Positions 33,901 to 45,043 of a stretch of 64,000 nucleotides of DNA are shown here, piece after piece (the first letter of the stretch is position 1; each line of letters starts with the position of its first letter). The notes under the pieces are model-generated. The model saw only the letters and a list, made by a program, of their open reading frames with translations. It had not been told where the DNA came from and did no database searches. Both the position numbers and the translations under genes were made by a program. The stretch is from Norana najaformis (lineage: Eukaryota > Annelida > Clitellata > Crassiclitellata > Hormogastridae), in contig OZ029919.1 of assembly GCA_964023275.1 (NCBI GenBank), positions 5,003,367 to 5,067,366 on the forward strand, in the 5' to 3' direction.

Positions 33901-36900
33901 TAAATTACGTTATTTATTTTATTTATTTTCATTATTTATTATTTATTTTATATATTTTAATAAATTTATTTTATAATTACACACACACATTCCCGACATA
34001 GATTCCCATTATGTAGCCTATCTTCTAATAACAGTGCAGGGTCAACAAACAGGCCACGGTCCATTACTACTCAGATAGTATGGTTTTTAACTACCTAATT
34101 TAAATAAACTGTATTCTGTTCAGTTACTCTGTGTTGCTTTGGTTTGGAATCACCAAATTCCATGCTTCGTAGGAACTTTTGAATATTTTGTGTGCAGTCA
34201 TCCACAGTATAGCGACCGGATGGCGTCCGTTCGACGCTCAGTGAAACTAGGTTACAGCATCTTCGGCAGCCGATCATCTTCCGACTCAGGTACCGTCAAC
34301 AGCAGAAAGTCAGACCCTGGAACCATCAGATCCAACATGTAAGTGTAAGGAATTATTACAAGTAATAACCTCTTGACGCCATCAAAGCAACGTATTGCTG
34401 TCAGTTAGTCAGTAAATAAGCTAGTAAGTAAATTATTTAGTTAGTAAGTTAATTAGTAAGTCAGTAAGTTAGTCAGTAAGTTAGTATGTAAGTAAATTAG
34501 GTAGTTAATAAGTTAGTTAGATAATTAATAAGTAAGTGAGTAATGTAGTTAGTTAGTAAGTAAGTAAGAAAGTAAATTAGTTAGTTAGTTGTATACACGC
34601 TTAGTATAGCGCTTTTTTAGAACCTTATAAAAGCAGTTTTTTGTTCTTTGTATTCGATTTTTTTCAGGCTGAAGAAGCCGGTGAGTGACTACAGCACTAG
34701 CAACTTCCACGCCAAACCAAGTCAACGAAGCATGAATCGTTATCAAGAAGTGGATTACGAAAGAGGTGAGATATTAATCGATTATTCACACTCTTAACAG
34801 TTACGTCTGGTGACTGTTAACGACTTGAAGACTTCTCACAGTCTGGTAATGAGTGACATATCTGGTAATGAGTGACATACCATATCATACCACCATACCA
34901 TACCTTACTTTGCTTTGCTTTGTCTTACCTTGCTTTACCTTACCTTATATTACCTTACTTAAAGTTATCTTGCCTTGTCTTACTTTACCTTACTTAGATT
35001 TACCTTACTTAAACTAGCCTTGTCTTACATTGCCTACCTTACCTTATATTACCTTACCTAAACTTACTTTGCCTTGCTTTACCTTACCTTACTAACTAAA
35101 ACTAAAAACCGTTACCTTAAGCTAACCTTGCCCTACTTTACGTTACACTACCTCAGTTTAGCTTACCTTACTTCAGTTTGTCCTACTCTATCGTTTCCAG
35201 ACGAAGGCGGAGTGTTCAAGGCGACAGTCAGGCGAAGAGAGACACAAGGAGCAGCGGAAGTCCGTGAAACCAAAGACACTCGTATCGATGTACCCATCGA
35301 CATGGTCGAAGCACAGGAAATTGAGGTGGGCCTACATCGTATACCGTTCCGATAGTCAGTTGTTTGCCGGCTGGTCTGTCGACCAAGAAGTCGGGTGGTC
35401 GAATTCTCGCTCTACTTGCCCCCTTGAGCGAATACATGAACAATTACATAAATAGATACATAATTACACACAGTACTTGTGTGGCTAAGGCATCATTTGG
35501 CGTTTTAGAAAAGATGCATCCAGGAGAGGCGCAACAACGCGATGCCACTCAAGCGAAACTCGGCGACAGAGAACTCGCAACCGGAGGACTCGCGGAAGGT
35601 CAAGGCCACCCACGGAAGAACGTAGCATTCAATAAAATAAATATTCAATAAAATAGATACACTGGTCGTACACTGTTGGTTTCTAGAATAAGATTGACCT
35701 CCCGCCCTCACATACCGAACCCAAAATATGAAGTCGCTAACAGTTATTGGCCGCCTGTCGGAGTTAGATGCCAAGACAATTCCTATCTCTGTTTTCTATG
35801 CTGGAAGGGTTCTCAGTCACGTTAAGCATTGCTGGCATTGTTAGCTACATAAGTTAACGCGTAAGTCAAGGTGCCTCTCAGCGTGAGGATGCCGGTTCGC
35901 GTCCCGGTCGTGGCTTATTTCGGAGATTTGAATTTCGAGCTAGCACGGCCAGTACAAGGGGGCCTTAAATGGCGTGGCACCATTCAAACGGGCAGCGGTG
36001 GCGAAGGATCTCACCCGATTAATTCGTTGATAAATGAGCAGGATCGAGGCCATACGGTCACTATAGAAAAACGTGTACAATTATTTTAAGCATTCTCGGA
36101 CAGCATATTTTAATTTATCAGAATTCATTCACTTAGTAGTTTCAATTTGATGGTTTTGTTTTTGCAACCAAAGGACGAAGATGAAACATCGGGGCAACGC
36201 AACGTATCCCAGCATAAGAACATACTGCAGAAGAATACGACAAAGGAAATGAACAAACGTTCACAGTTACCAGGAAACGCGACCAACCAACGCCAAGATA
36301 ACGCCTATTACCAAGCCAACAGTCAACGCCAAGGCAACGGTAACGAAGACTCCCAGACGGTCAGTACACAGCGATCCAATGGTAAGCCCTTAGCAAAGAT
36401 GGATCGATATGATGCCGCGGGTAAGCACCTGCCGACGGTTGGTCCTAGCAAAACAAATAAGCAGCATCAAAAACCGAAGACAGAAGAGGATGGGAGCCAA
36501 TCCGAAGAATCTGCGACGAATCGAAGACACCAAAGAACCTCTGAAGACGACTCTATGACGAATCAGCAGTCCAAAGAGTATCGCCATGGCAACGGACATC
36601 ACCCTGACGATGACAGCTATTACCAAGGCAACGGATTCAGTCAAGAAAAACGCAACAAGGTACAGAAAGGGAAGAACGACGAGCGAACGAGAAAAGGAAA
36701 CACGGAAAAAGATGGAGGCAATCGAAACAGCAAAATCTACGACGACTACGATGACTATGAAGAAACGGAAACAGGAAGCAACAAGCGATTCGAAGACGGT
36801 CGAAACACACGTGCCTATCGCTATGGCAACCGCCATCACCAAGACGACGACGACGATTCATGCAATCATGAAAATAGAGACCAACGGAGAGATAGGAATA

Positions 36901-38860
36901 CGAATGTTAAAGGGAAACTGAAGAAGTTGCCCAAGGGTTTAGGAAAACCAAAATCCCAAAATCAAGAAGCTGACGAACAACTTGTAAGTACTACACCATG
37001 AACTTGGTTTACATTACACGGTAACTGATTGGTTTGAGCGCGTTCTGTAAGGCGTAGTGAAAGGTTCAAGCCTTCCCTGAAACGGTTTCTGTGTAGGGAC
37101 CTTGAGGAAGTTCTTCACTCACAACTGCTCAGCGCCATCGAATGATACTTCTCGTTAGGTGGCGGTCCTTAACAATGCAGAAATTATTATATTGGCGCTA
37201 AGAAATCTCCCTTGGTTCAAACTTCAATTACTCTAGGATCTTGCAATAATAAGTTTTATAAGTTACATTTCTAATAATAATGTATTGTGCTATATTATAA
37301 TTGCATCAAATTCCATACTATCGCTTTGCACGATTTACACAGGTTTGGACTAACACTAATCGTGTAGACATAAGCAGATTTACACAGATTTGCATAGATT
37401 TCACAGATTCTATCTCAGTGGTTTCCATATGCTACAGAAGGAATTACACTTGTTGGGACCTACAGTGATTTGCACAGACTTGCAAAAAGTTGCTCAGAGC
37501 TACACCTATTTGCATAGTTTCACGTGTATTTACATAGATTTCCATAAATTCTATCTAAATGCTTTCCAGATGCAAGAGAGGGCAGCCAGTAAAATTCAGG
37601 CCTCATATCGCGGATATAGAACTCGAAAACAGCTCCGAAGTGTCCAGGTAAGACGCAAATAGGTGCCGCCATTTCTTCCCTGAATCGTCTTAGACGACAA
37701 CACTGAAGGGCATTCGACTGTGTCGGATCTGTCCGATGCAGCACCTCCAAACTGAGAATTATTTTTGAGTGAGCTCTGCTCGGCTAAGCACTGTGGCTGT
37801 GGCTCTTTTCCCTGTGTTCTGACTCACTGTTGGTTCTTCCTGGACTCATTTTATCCATAGACTTTCTTTCTCAGATTTCCATCCTGTCTTTCGACCGGAC
37901 TTACACGTCTTGTCTATGGCCGGCGCTTGTTCACATTAGCCGGTCCCACCATTTGGAAGTACTTATCCTCTCTTGCTAAGACACCTTTCGCTTTAAATTG
38001 TAAACTTACCTCTTCCAGTCTGTATCTTGATGTTTTATATGTTCCGGGTTCAATGTTCACTCCTTAACTTTGTAAGGGGACATCATCAAATCTCAGTTCT
38101 ATTGTATAGTGTATTTTTGATGTAATGTACAAACTGAAAATTTCAACTGTGCCGGGAAATTAACCTCACTAGCTTCCAAAAGGATCTAAATCGATGCCAC
38201 TGTATGTAACATTAATAATGATAGTAAGGGAAAATGTTAGTAACATATTATAATATTATAACACGCATAATAATAACAACAATATATTTTATTTTATGTT
38301 TCCATGACATATTGGTCAGCAGAAGACGAAGCCGCCTGGGAAACAGTCGTCCAGTAAAGGTAAGCAGATGAACTTGGCCAAGAAAGTAACAGACGTGGAA
38401 AAGACGAGAAAGTTCCGGAAGGACGACAGAGATGAAGACAGCGACAGTTACGATGTGGAAGCCAAGTCGTCACCAATGAAACAGAAAACCAGTCGGAGAC
38501 CAGAACAGGAGAGAACTGGCAAGAAGAACACAAAAGACCAGAAAACGACCTACGGAAGACGGGTAGGTATATAAAGAGGGAAAGCAGGCATGCCCCGATT
38601 ACATAAGAAGTGATGATGATGATGATTATGATAACGACGACGATGATGATGATGCGGTTAGTAATAATAACAATATTAATATTAAAAATATACTAATAAT
38701 AATAATGTATGCAATAGTGAACTTATTAATGTATGTATGTATGCATGTATGTGTGAATCAGTTAATATATGTGTACATATACGTATGTATGTACAATAAT
38801 AATAAAATATAATAATAATAATAATAAAAATAATAATAATAGCAATAATAATAAAAATAA

Positions 38861-38933
<73 letters not shown>

Positions 38934-39645
38934 CCATCCACGTTTTTGATGCGAGGCACTCCTGCATCAGATCCATCACGACGACAACAAAGGCATCGGG
39001 TGATGGACTCCATTCTAAGGCTAAGGCCCTCGGTCCATTGCTCTTCATCACCTGTTATGCGGACGTAATAGGGAAACCTTCCAAGGCTTATAAATATGAA
39101 TTGCCACGGCCCCACTGAAAATAATAATAATAATAATAATAATAATTATTATTATTATTATAATAATGACAAAGGCTATGATGTATGTATCTTGACACTT
39201 GTATAGCGCATTTTTAAAAGCCCACAAGGCGCTGAGGAATGGCTATCTAACAGATCTGATAAGTTGCGTCTTTTACTACGACAGAGTATCTCTTGTAGTT
39301 AGTTATGATTCATGTTGGTGCCTTTTGGGCTTCTTTTGGTTCTTTTATGGATTCCGTTTGGTGTCGCTTTCGTTAAGCTGTGGACGACAAATGCATGATC
39401 TCGCAATTATTTTAATCTTGTATATGGTGCTCTATAAAGTGGCCGGTAAACATCGTAGATAAGAATTTTTCTAAACTTGCCAGGAAGAAGAGGCGGCTAT
39501 CAAAATCCAGTCGACATTCCGAGGTTACAGAGCCCGGAAGGAGGTGGCAGCCAACCGCAATTCTCTGAAAAAGGTACAGCCCCCTCCCTGCTGCTAGATA
39601 CATACATGCACCTAAAAATAGGAGACTGGAGCAGATTTCTGACTC

Positions 39646-39676
<31 letters not shown>

Positions 39677-40240
39677 CATGTAAGCATGCATAAATAAATA
39701 ACTACATGCATACATACACATACAGTAAATACATACATAAATGCATACATACACATACATACTATATACATATGTACATACATACATACGTATATACATA
39801 CATACGTATATACATACATACATAAATACATACATCTATGCATAAATGCCCACGTACATACATGCATACATACATGAATAATTACATATATGGATACATA
39901 CTTGCACACAATACTAGTGTGGCTAAGGCATCATTTGGCTTTTTAGACAAGGGGCATCCAGGAGAGGCGCAACAACACAATGACACTCAAGCGAAACACG
40001 GCGGCAGAGAATTCGCAACCGAAGGACTCGCGAAAGGTCAGGGCCACCCCGCGGAAGAACGTAGCATCACGAAACCAGCACCAGCAGCTGCAGCATCCGG
40101 AAATGGAACATTCTTATGACGCCTACGAAAACCAGAAACGATCTGGACGACTGGCAGCAAAGAAAACTCAGAAGCTGCCGAGAAGCGGAGACTGGGAAGA
40201 AGATGACGACTATTTATACAGCGCCAGAAGGACAAAATGA
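30926..40240 (+). CDS. Doublecortin-domain protein with two DCX domains and two IQ motifs (DCDC2-like)
   Basis: Twelve coding exons join in one frame to 831 residues: 30926-31194, 32104-32160, 32964-33095, 33456-33614, 34198-34338, 34668-34765, 35201-35325, 36174-36983, 37570-37647, 38320-38562, 39484-39573, 39947-40240. DCX domain 1 spans about residues 9-100 (VKIFMNGD, SLEELQD, YVAVGNGTFKK). DCX domain 2 spans about 107-190 (VYANGQPM, LYTVEGLL, YVAVGTEYGGFKK). Residues 328-597 are one charged, repetitive low-complexity exon. IQ motifs lie at about 598-623 (KIQASYRGYRTRK) and 705-734 (KIQSTFRGYRARK), expected to bind calmodulin. DCX domains bind microtubules, and paired DCX domains like these occur in DCDC2 proteins of cilia. 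Exon 2 is the least certain because its acceptor is weak; it is needed for phase and completes the domain linker. Confidence 0.85.
31705..32050. repeat. (ATGT)n and (GTTATC)n microsatellites in intron 1
   Basis: ATGT tetranucleotides at 31705-31845 are followed by GTTATC/ATTATC hexamers at 31860-32050. Open frames here are repeat artefacts. They lie just before the acceptor of exon 2. Confidence 0.9.
32860..32943. repeat. (CATA)n microsatellite next to exon 3 acceptor
   Basis: A CATA/CACA run ends about 20 bases before the proposed exon 3 acceptor (GTATTTTTGTCGCGAAG). The run takes the place where a longer pyrimidine tract would be expected, so recognition of this exon may be weak. Confidence 0.85.
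34395..34590. repeat. (TTAG/TAAG)n microsatellite in intron 5
   Basis: Imperfect TTAG/TAAG tetranucleotides with a GTAAGT-like motif recurring many times. These act as many decoy donor-like sequences downstream of exon 5, whose real donor is GTAAGT at 34339. Confidence 0.85.
34880..35190. repeat. (CTTAC)n satellite in intron 6
   Basis: Degenerate CCTTA pentanucleotides run for about 310 bases up to the exon 7 acceptor at 35200. The reverse pattern (TAGGG/TAAGG) forms a similar array in the SAXO-like gene at 49680-49985. Confidence 0.85.
35509..35625 (+). CDS. Alternative terminal exon of the doublecortin gene (predicted)
   Basis: After a TTTTAG acceptor, 39 codons starting KRCIQERRNN run in the phase left by exon 7 (phase 0) and end at TAG (35623-35625). 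AATAAA signals follow within about 10-25 bases. The sequence is a partial duplicate of the last exon at 39947 (TRGIQERRNN) and includes about 50 bases of the preceding intron (GTGTGGCTAAGGCATCATTTGG in both). Used as a 3' end it would give a 365-residue protein with both DCX domains but without the charged region and IQ motifs. Use in transcripts is inferred; a dead duplicate is the alternative. Confidence 0.6.
   Translation, partial: KRCIQERRNNAMPLKRNSATENSQPEDSRKVKATHGRT
35680..35775. repeat. SINE family 2 3' body fragment
   Basis: The text CCGCCCTCACATACCGAACCCAAAATATGAAGTCGCTAAC resembles the body at 48215-48270 (CCGCCCTCATGTGCCGAGGCTAAG, then ATGAAGTCACTAGC) and at 56460-56530. Only the 3' part is present here. 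Confidence 0.6.
35835..36040 (+). mobile_element. tRNA-derived SINE (family 3)
   Basis: A good B box, GGTTCGCGTCC, is followed by GGTCGTGGCTTATTTCGGAGATTTGAATTTCG and by a block with TTAAATGGCGTGG. The same order occurs at 183-320. The upstream A box region (GTTAACGCGTAAGTC) is weak. It lies in intron 7 of the doublecortin gene between the alternative terminal exon and the long charged exon. Confidence 0.65.
37870..38050 (+). mobile_element. LINE 3' fragment in intron 9
   Basis: The plus-strand reading includes LSMAGA followed by an AGPTIWKYLPSSLAKTPF-like stretch, with one frame change. This matches the 'AGPxxWNSLP' text found near the end of LINE ORF2 proteins. It is short and degenerate, so the clade is not assignable. 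Confidence 0.5.
38800..39170 (-). mobile_element. Retroelement 3' end with (ATT)n tail
   Basis: On the minus strand, unique sequence at 39115-38935 (GGGGCCGTGGCAATTCATATTTATAAGCC to CATCAAAAACGTGGATGGC) ends in a 70-base (ATT)n tail, with more A/T repeat beyond. A further AAT run lies at 39119-39165. A fixed end with a simple-sequence tail is typical of LINE or SINE insertions. No coding match was recognised. Confidence 0.55.
39645..39840. repeat. (CATA)n microsatellite in the last intron
   Basis: CATA tetranucleotides with small variants extend for about 200 bases between exon 11 and the last exon. Frames across it (poly-Y/M/C/V) are artefacts. Confidence 0.9.
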
Positions 40241-40264
40241 ATTAGATGGCACTCAGCTGTGTTT

Positions 40265-40520
40265 TAAATGATGGAATGCATATATGCATTAATGAATGTA
40301 TTTATGCATGTATTATGTATGTATTTGTGTATGCATGTATGTATGTATGAATGAATGAATGTATGTATGTATGCATGTATGTATTTATGTATGTATTTAT
40401 GTGTGTATTTATATATGTATTTGTGTATATATATGAATGTATGAATGAATGTATGTATATATTTACTATGTATGTATGTATATATGTATGTATGTATGAA
40501 TGTATGTATATCTTCTACAG
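40265..40520. repeat. (ATGT)n microsatellite after the doublecortin gene
   Basis: ATGT/ATGA tetranucleotides start about 25 bases past the stop codon and lie in the expected 3' untranslated region. No canonical AATAAA was found between the stop and the repeat. Confidence 0.9.
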
Positions 40521-41169
40521 AGAAGATACACGAATGTAATCGTTACATTACAAAATACGTGAATAACGAGATATCTGATTCGTCAATTTCTGTCCTCTTT
40601 TGTCGGGGATTAAAAAAGAATTTCCGATGGTATAAGTCGGTGTTACTGAGGCTAGAATTGGTGTTAGTTTTAGCTGGTGATAGTGCTTATAGTAAGCTAA
40701 AAATTACGATTATTGCTGAGAGAAGTGCTCGTGTTATAAATTCTATCTCTAACCCCTTGGTCATTCACACATAAATACATATGTATATGAATTTAAAAGT
40801 CTAGTGGGTTTAAATATAATGCAGTGAAAATGAAACGTAAATATCTGAGATTTCTCAGCGTTAGAGAGGCTGACTTTACCCAGGCGCTATATCAATTCAT
40901 GTCCGCAAGAGTCAGGTTGTTTGACCAGTTTCTGCTTGTTGATGACTGCATTGATTATATCTATTTCCAGCTGACCTGTTAGCTTAAATTTTAAACGACT
41001 ATTCGAGTTTTCATCTTAGGAGGTGTTTGTGCTTTTATGCTCATCTAAATATGCATCACATTCGAACTTCAACTGCTTTGAATACTTTATATGCTATAAC
41101 TATGTATATTTTGCACGATTTATACAACAGTTTCCGGAAACAGTTAAAAATCTTGTGTTGGAGTTGTTT

Positions 41170-41450
41170 TTTCCTATAGTTTTAGCAAGTTCGTTGTCTT
41201 TATGTCTCTGTATAAACCTGTCTCTCTGTAAATCGGGCTCTGTGTAAACCTGTCTCTCTGTAAATCGATCTCTGTGTAAACCTGTTTCCGTAAATTGATC
41301 TCTGTGTCAACCTGTCTCTCTGTAAATCGGTCTCTATGTAAACCTGTCTCTGTTAATCGGTCTCTATGTAAACCTGTCTCTGTAAATCGGTCTCTGAGTA
41401 AACTTGTCTCTCTATAAATCGGTCTCTGTGTCTGTAAACCTCTCTCATTC
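41170..41450. repeat. Minisatellite, units of about 25-32 bp
   Basis: The unit GTAAACCTGTCTCTCTGTAAATCGGTCTCT is repeated with variation about nine times. The minus strand reads open as RDRFTETGLH-type repeats over 98 codons, an artefact of the repeat. It lies about 270 bases before the next gene. Confidence 0.85.
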
Positions 41451-41722
41451 ACAAACCTTGCGAATGCCAATGTCCTTCTCCGTTACTGCTATTGATGAAA
41501 AACCAATGTTAAGAGCATAGAATTCGCCGCCATTTTATAACGTCACTGTTCTCTGCTGCTCTTGGCTGTTTGCTACTCATTTGTCGCTTTGAGACGTCAT
41601 CGTCGATTGTTGCATGCTCTCCTTTTGTTATTTGCTTCCAATAGACTTAAGTCGCCAAATTTCATTTTGAGTGCAATTTCGGAATTCTTTTGATCTTAAG
41701 TGGGATTTTTCCGTTCTTCAAA

Positions 41723-42538
41723 ATGCGACGGAGACGCGCTTTCAATATAGCCCAAGCCGAAAGCGATTCGGTTCGCAGAGCGAAGCAAAAGAACGCCACC
41801 GCTCGAGCGCATCTCGAAGAAAACCTAATGTCCTTGGAAAACGAAAGAGCGAACATCATCACCAAGTACCAGCGGAAGGCGGACGAGCTGGATCGACGAT
41901 TGGAAGACATCGGTTACACGCAGTCGATGCCACTCCTTCTGCTCAACGTCATCCATCTGCAGCGCCGGATGACGTCACATGACGTCAGCATGAACATCGC
42001 AAACTGCTACCTGATGCACCAGGAAAAGAACATGGAGAAACTGAAGGCGGCCATCGAAGGAAGCGATCGTGCGGCGCCCAGGAACCTCGAAAAACAGGTC
42101 CTGCGTCACGCGAAGTTCATAAGGAACGCCTTCGAAGAGGCCTACAACATCACAACGGACATCAACTGGAACTATGGCTACGACCGTAGCGCAGATATCT
42201 ACGAATACGGTCGCACGGGTCATGACCTTCGGTGCCCGTCAGTTAAGGATGCCCCTGTTGGGGTAAAGACGGGAGCCTATCCGGAGTTCAAGCAGGTCAA
42301 CGTTGCCGCCTACGATGCTCGTAAGGTGGAAGGCACGATCGGTGGACAGCGGGCTTCCGAGAATGTTGTGCGACAGTCGGTGCCTCAGCCCAAGGAGAGT
42401 CTACTGCCACCGTTGCCGCTTGACAAACAGACTCCAGAGATCCAGCCGATTAAAGCGCGTCTAAGGGCAAGACCTCCATCGGCTGGTAGGCATCGGCTTA
42501 CGTTGCGCATGAGAAAAAGACATGTCGGGAAAAAGTGA
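41723..42538 (+). CDS. Coiled-coil protein of unknown function, intronless
   Basis: A single open frame of 271 residues starts at ATG 41723 (MRRRRAFNIAQ); upstream in-frame codons contain no earlier ATG. Residues about 15-75 are charged and heptad-like (ARAHLEENLMSLENERANI, KYQRKADELDRRLEDI), which suggests a coiled coil. A more structured middle part follows, with a tyrosine-rich stretch NYGYDRSADIYEYGR near 155. The tail is basic and proline-rich (RARPPSAGRHRL, then RMRKRHVGKK). I do not recognise the family. Codon use and base composition match the doublecortin and SAXO-like exons. The lack of introns beside multi-exon genes could mean retrocopy origin, but no poly(A) trace was seen. Confidence 0.75.
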   Translation: MRRRRAFNIAQAESDSVRRAKQKNATARAHLEENLMSLENERANIITKYQRKADELDRRLEDIGYTQSMPLLLLNVIHLQRRMTSHDVSMNIANCYLMHQEKNMEKLKAAIEGSDRAAPRNLEKQVLRHAKFIRNAFEEAYNITTDINWNYGYDRSADIYEYGRTGHDLRCPSVKDAPVGVKTGAYPEFKQVNVAAYDARKVEGTIGGQRASENVVRQSVPQPKESLLPPLPLDKQTPEIQPIKARLRARPPSAGRHRLTLRMRKRHVGKK

Positions 42539-42539
42539 C

Positions 42540-44060
42540 ATGGAATGTTGCTAACACAGTAACTAGAATTTTGACAACCATAGGCCTTTATGCGTTGACC
42601 GTTGTCCGATGGTTGTGCTGTTGCTTCTTGTCGGTGTTGCTCCGACAACCACAGGCCTTTATGCTGACCGTTGTCCGACGGTTGCTTCTTGTCGATGTTG
42701 CTCTGTCTCAGGACCTGGTCCTCTGGAACTGACTCTTCTGAACAGATGGTTTCCGCATTCTATAAGTCTTACTTGTCAAGATCAGTCAGAAGGACGTCAT
42801 GTATGCAAAGAATTTGACAGATCCTAAAACGCCTTATGTTAAATGGCAGGCATGAATACTCTAGGGAATCGAGAATAGCCATCGATTGGTGACTTATTCA
42901 TTTCTGTCTGTATAGAAGTTCCTAGATTAGCTAGTGATTTTAAGGCCTGCTATCCCATCGCTAAACATACACCGTACGAGTCCTATCCTGTACTTTTAAC
43001 AATTGTTTCCCTCCAATTTTGAGTACAATGCTATTCGGAAAAGTTTACTGACGCCGAGATGTCATTACCCTGCTAACTATGGGCATTCCTGACTGTCGTT
43101 AAAGTTCCTGGATAAGTCTCGTTGAAAGCGCTTTAGAAATGGCCAACTACATCAGGGCTTAAGAAAGTCATAAAAGAAAATCCGTATGCAAAGCCTTAAT
43201 GTAGCCCTTTGTTTGAAGCCGTTTACGCAGAGCAAGTGGCCTGAACCTGGCGAGCATTTAGACTTAAAGACGCCGATTCAGTCCATGGTGTAGATTTTTA
43301 GAGATTCTGTACACTTAGATCATACGCGCATGCATACGTGTATGTTTGTACATGTTTGTACATGCGCTTGCGTGCATGCATGTGTATGTGTATACCCTTT
43401 GATTTACAAGTACACAACATACATTACTGGTTCTAATGGCGTTATTAAATGACCACATACATACGTCCGTACATACATACATGCATACATACATTCATAC
43501 ATACATACATACCTTGTAAAACTTCATACAAACATACAATACATGGCATGCATGCACCCACACATATACACTTACACACATATACACATACACACGTACA
43601 TACATATATATATTCACTTCAAATTCTGTGAATTTCACCCTAGCGGTGAACTCGGCGTCACAACTGGTAGCACGCGATACACAGGGCATATCAATGATGG
43701 CTGTGTTCAACGTATTAAAGCTGCGGCTTCTGTGTTATGTTTACAAGGATACATTGAAAGAGGCCTAGGGTTGAACGTTGGCCAAGTGCTATCTCATTGC
43801 AAGAAGCAATCAGGAACCAATTTGCAAGCATACATGCACCCGCGTTTCCACGGTCAACAATTCCCTTAACGACGCACCATGGGTCATGCTGCCTCGCAGC
43901 ACTTCCATTCTTGCAAGTAATTTCTGGCAATGGGACACCATAGTGTGGCCAGAAAGTTATCAAATACATAAAACGTCTGGTAGTTAAGAGCTACCACTGT
44001 GGTTCTCTAACACCGAACGTATCAGTCTCATTACTAAACAGTCGCACAGTTAGCCACAGT
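42540..44060. other. Intergenic region without supported genes
   Basis: Directly after the coiled-coil gene, a short direct repeat (AACCAYAGGCCTTTATGC, GACCGTTGTCCGAYGGTTG) occurs at about 42580-42620 and 42645-42685. A (CATA)n tract lies at 43455-43610. Minus- and plus-strand frames of 70-108 codons at 43540-43990 overlap each other and show no recognisable domain. Confidence 0.4.
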
Positions 44061-44071
44061 GATGCCAAGTA

Positions 44072-44232
44072 ATGTATGTATGTATGTACAGTATGCATGT
44101 ATGTATGTACAGTATGTATGTATGTATGTGTGTATGTATGTATGTGTGTATGTATGTATGTTTGTATGTATGTATGTATGTATGTGTGTATGTATGTATG
44201 TATGTATGTATGTATGTATGTATGTATGTGTA
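44072..44232. repeat. (ATGT)n microsatellite
   Basis: A near-pure ATGT run of about 160 bases with a few GTGT variants. Confidence 0.95.
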
Positions 44233-44761
44233 GCCACTTTAGTGTCTGTTGTCACCAGGCATAACTTTCAGGGCGCTGACCCCTTCAACGTCTCATTTCG
44301 ATTGAGATTTGCAGGAAAGTCTTATCTGGAAGTCTCTCCAGTGGCGCTTGATTAAGACGGCCAGCAGGGACGGTTTTATAACTTAGAAGTCTGTGTCGTA
44401 TTTTAGGCTTTCTATCCATCAGTATCAAGTAGGTCTTACAACAAGTAGGTCTTACAACACTACTTCACACCCGTCAAGGTACCTCACATGCATGTAGAAC
44501 CCTTCATGCCACAGATTTTGATGAATGTCACCCACTCCTTGTGTTTAAATCTATGTGTTCACATGCTTTTATTGTTCACATGCTTTTATATCGCTTTGTG
44601 TTTGTGTATTTTACTCTGCCGAAGCTAATAAGAGCTCAAGAAATGAGTCAACATCTAGGTTTTTTCTCTGGTTAAGTACTTATACCCTATGGTAAATCAT
44701 AATTGCCAGTGTGTCTTATGATTAAATAAGCATTCTCCATTCCTTAAGACCTATCTAAACG

Positions 44762-44948
44762 TCTATTATTATTTTTGCATTTATTAAGCGCCACGATCTA
44801 ATGACGAAGCATCAATCGATGGCGTTGAGCAGTTGTGCATGAAGGACTTACTTACGGTCTCTAAGCAGTAACCGTCTAAGGGGAAACTCGAACCAGCACA
44901 CTCCGCTTTACAAATCGAGGGCTTAACCAATAGGCTACCATGTCAACA
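44762..44948 (-). mobile_element. tRNA-derived SINE (family 4), with LINE-like tail
   Basis: On the minus strand the head reads GACATGGTAGCCTATTGGTTAAG (A box TAGCCTATTGG) and 34 bases later GGTTCGAGTTTCC (B box). A body of about 90 bases follows, ending GTGGCGCTTAATAAATGCAAAAATAATAATAG, a LINE-type 3' end with an AAT tail. The tRNA arms do not fold fully, so it is a SINE and not a tRNA gene. Confidence 0.8.
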
Positions 44949-45043
44949 TAGAGAAGTGCATTAAGATATGAGTCAACATTTAGGTTGTTAATATGGCTTT
45001 GGTAAATATTTGAATCTGATGTGGTAATCTTTTAATTAATTGA

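Noticed and set aside
36147..36173. Start codon-like codons before the charged exon (MMVLFLQPK)
   Set aside because: This part is the pyrimidine-rich acceptor region ending in AAAG; the exon begins at 36174 in phase 0 with exon 7.
36390..36921. Minus-strand 150-codon frame and plus-strand 111-codon frame in the charged exon
   Set aside because: They are shadows of the 270-codon exon of the doublecortin gene, whose frame joins exons 7 and 10 in phase.
39838..40119. 93-codon frame over the last doublecortin exon
   Set aside because: It is out of frame with the preceding exons. The frame from 39947 to 40240 continues phase 0 from the IQ exon.
43543..43987. Overlapping frames of 69-108 codons on both strands
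   Set aside because: They run out of a (CATA)n repeat, overlap each other and show no domain.
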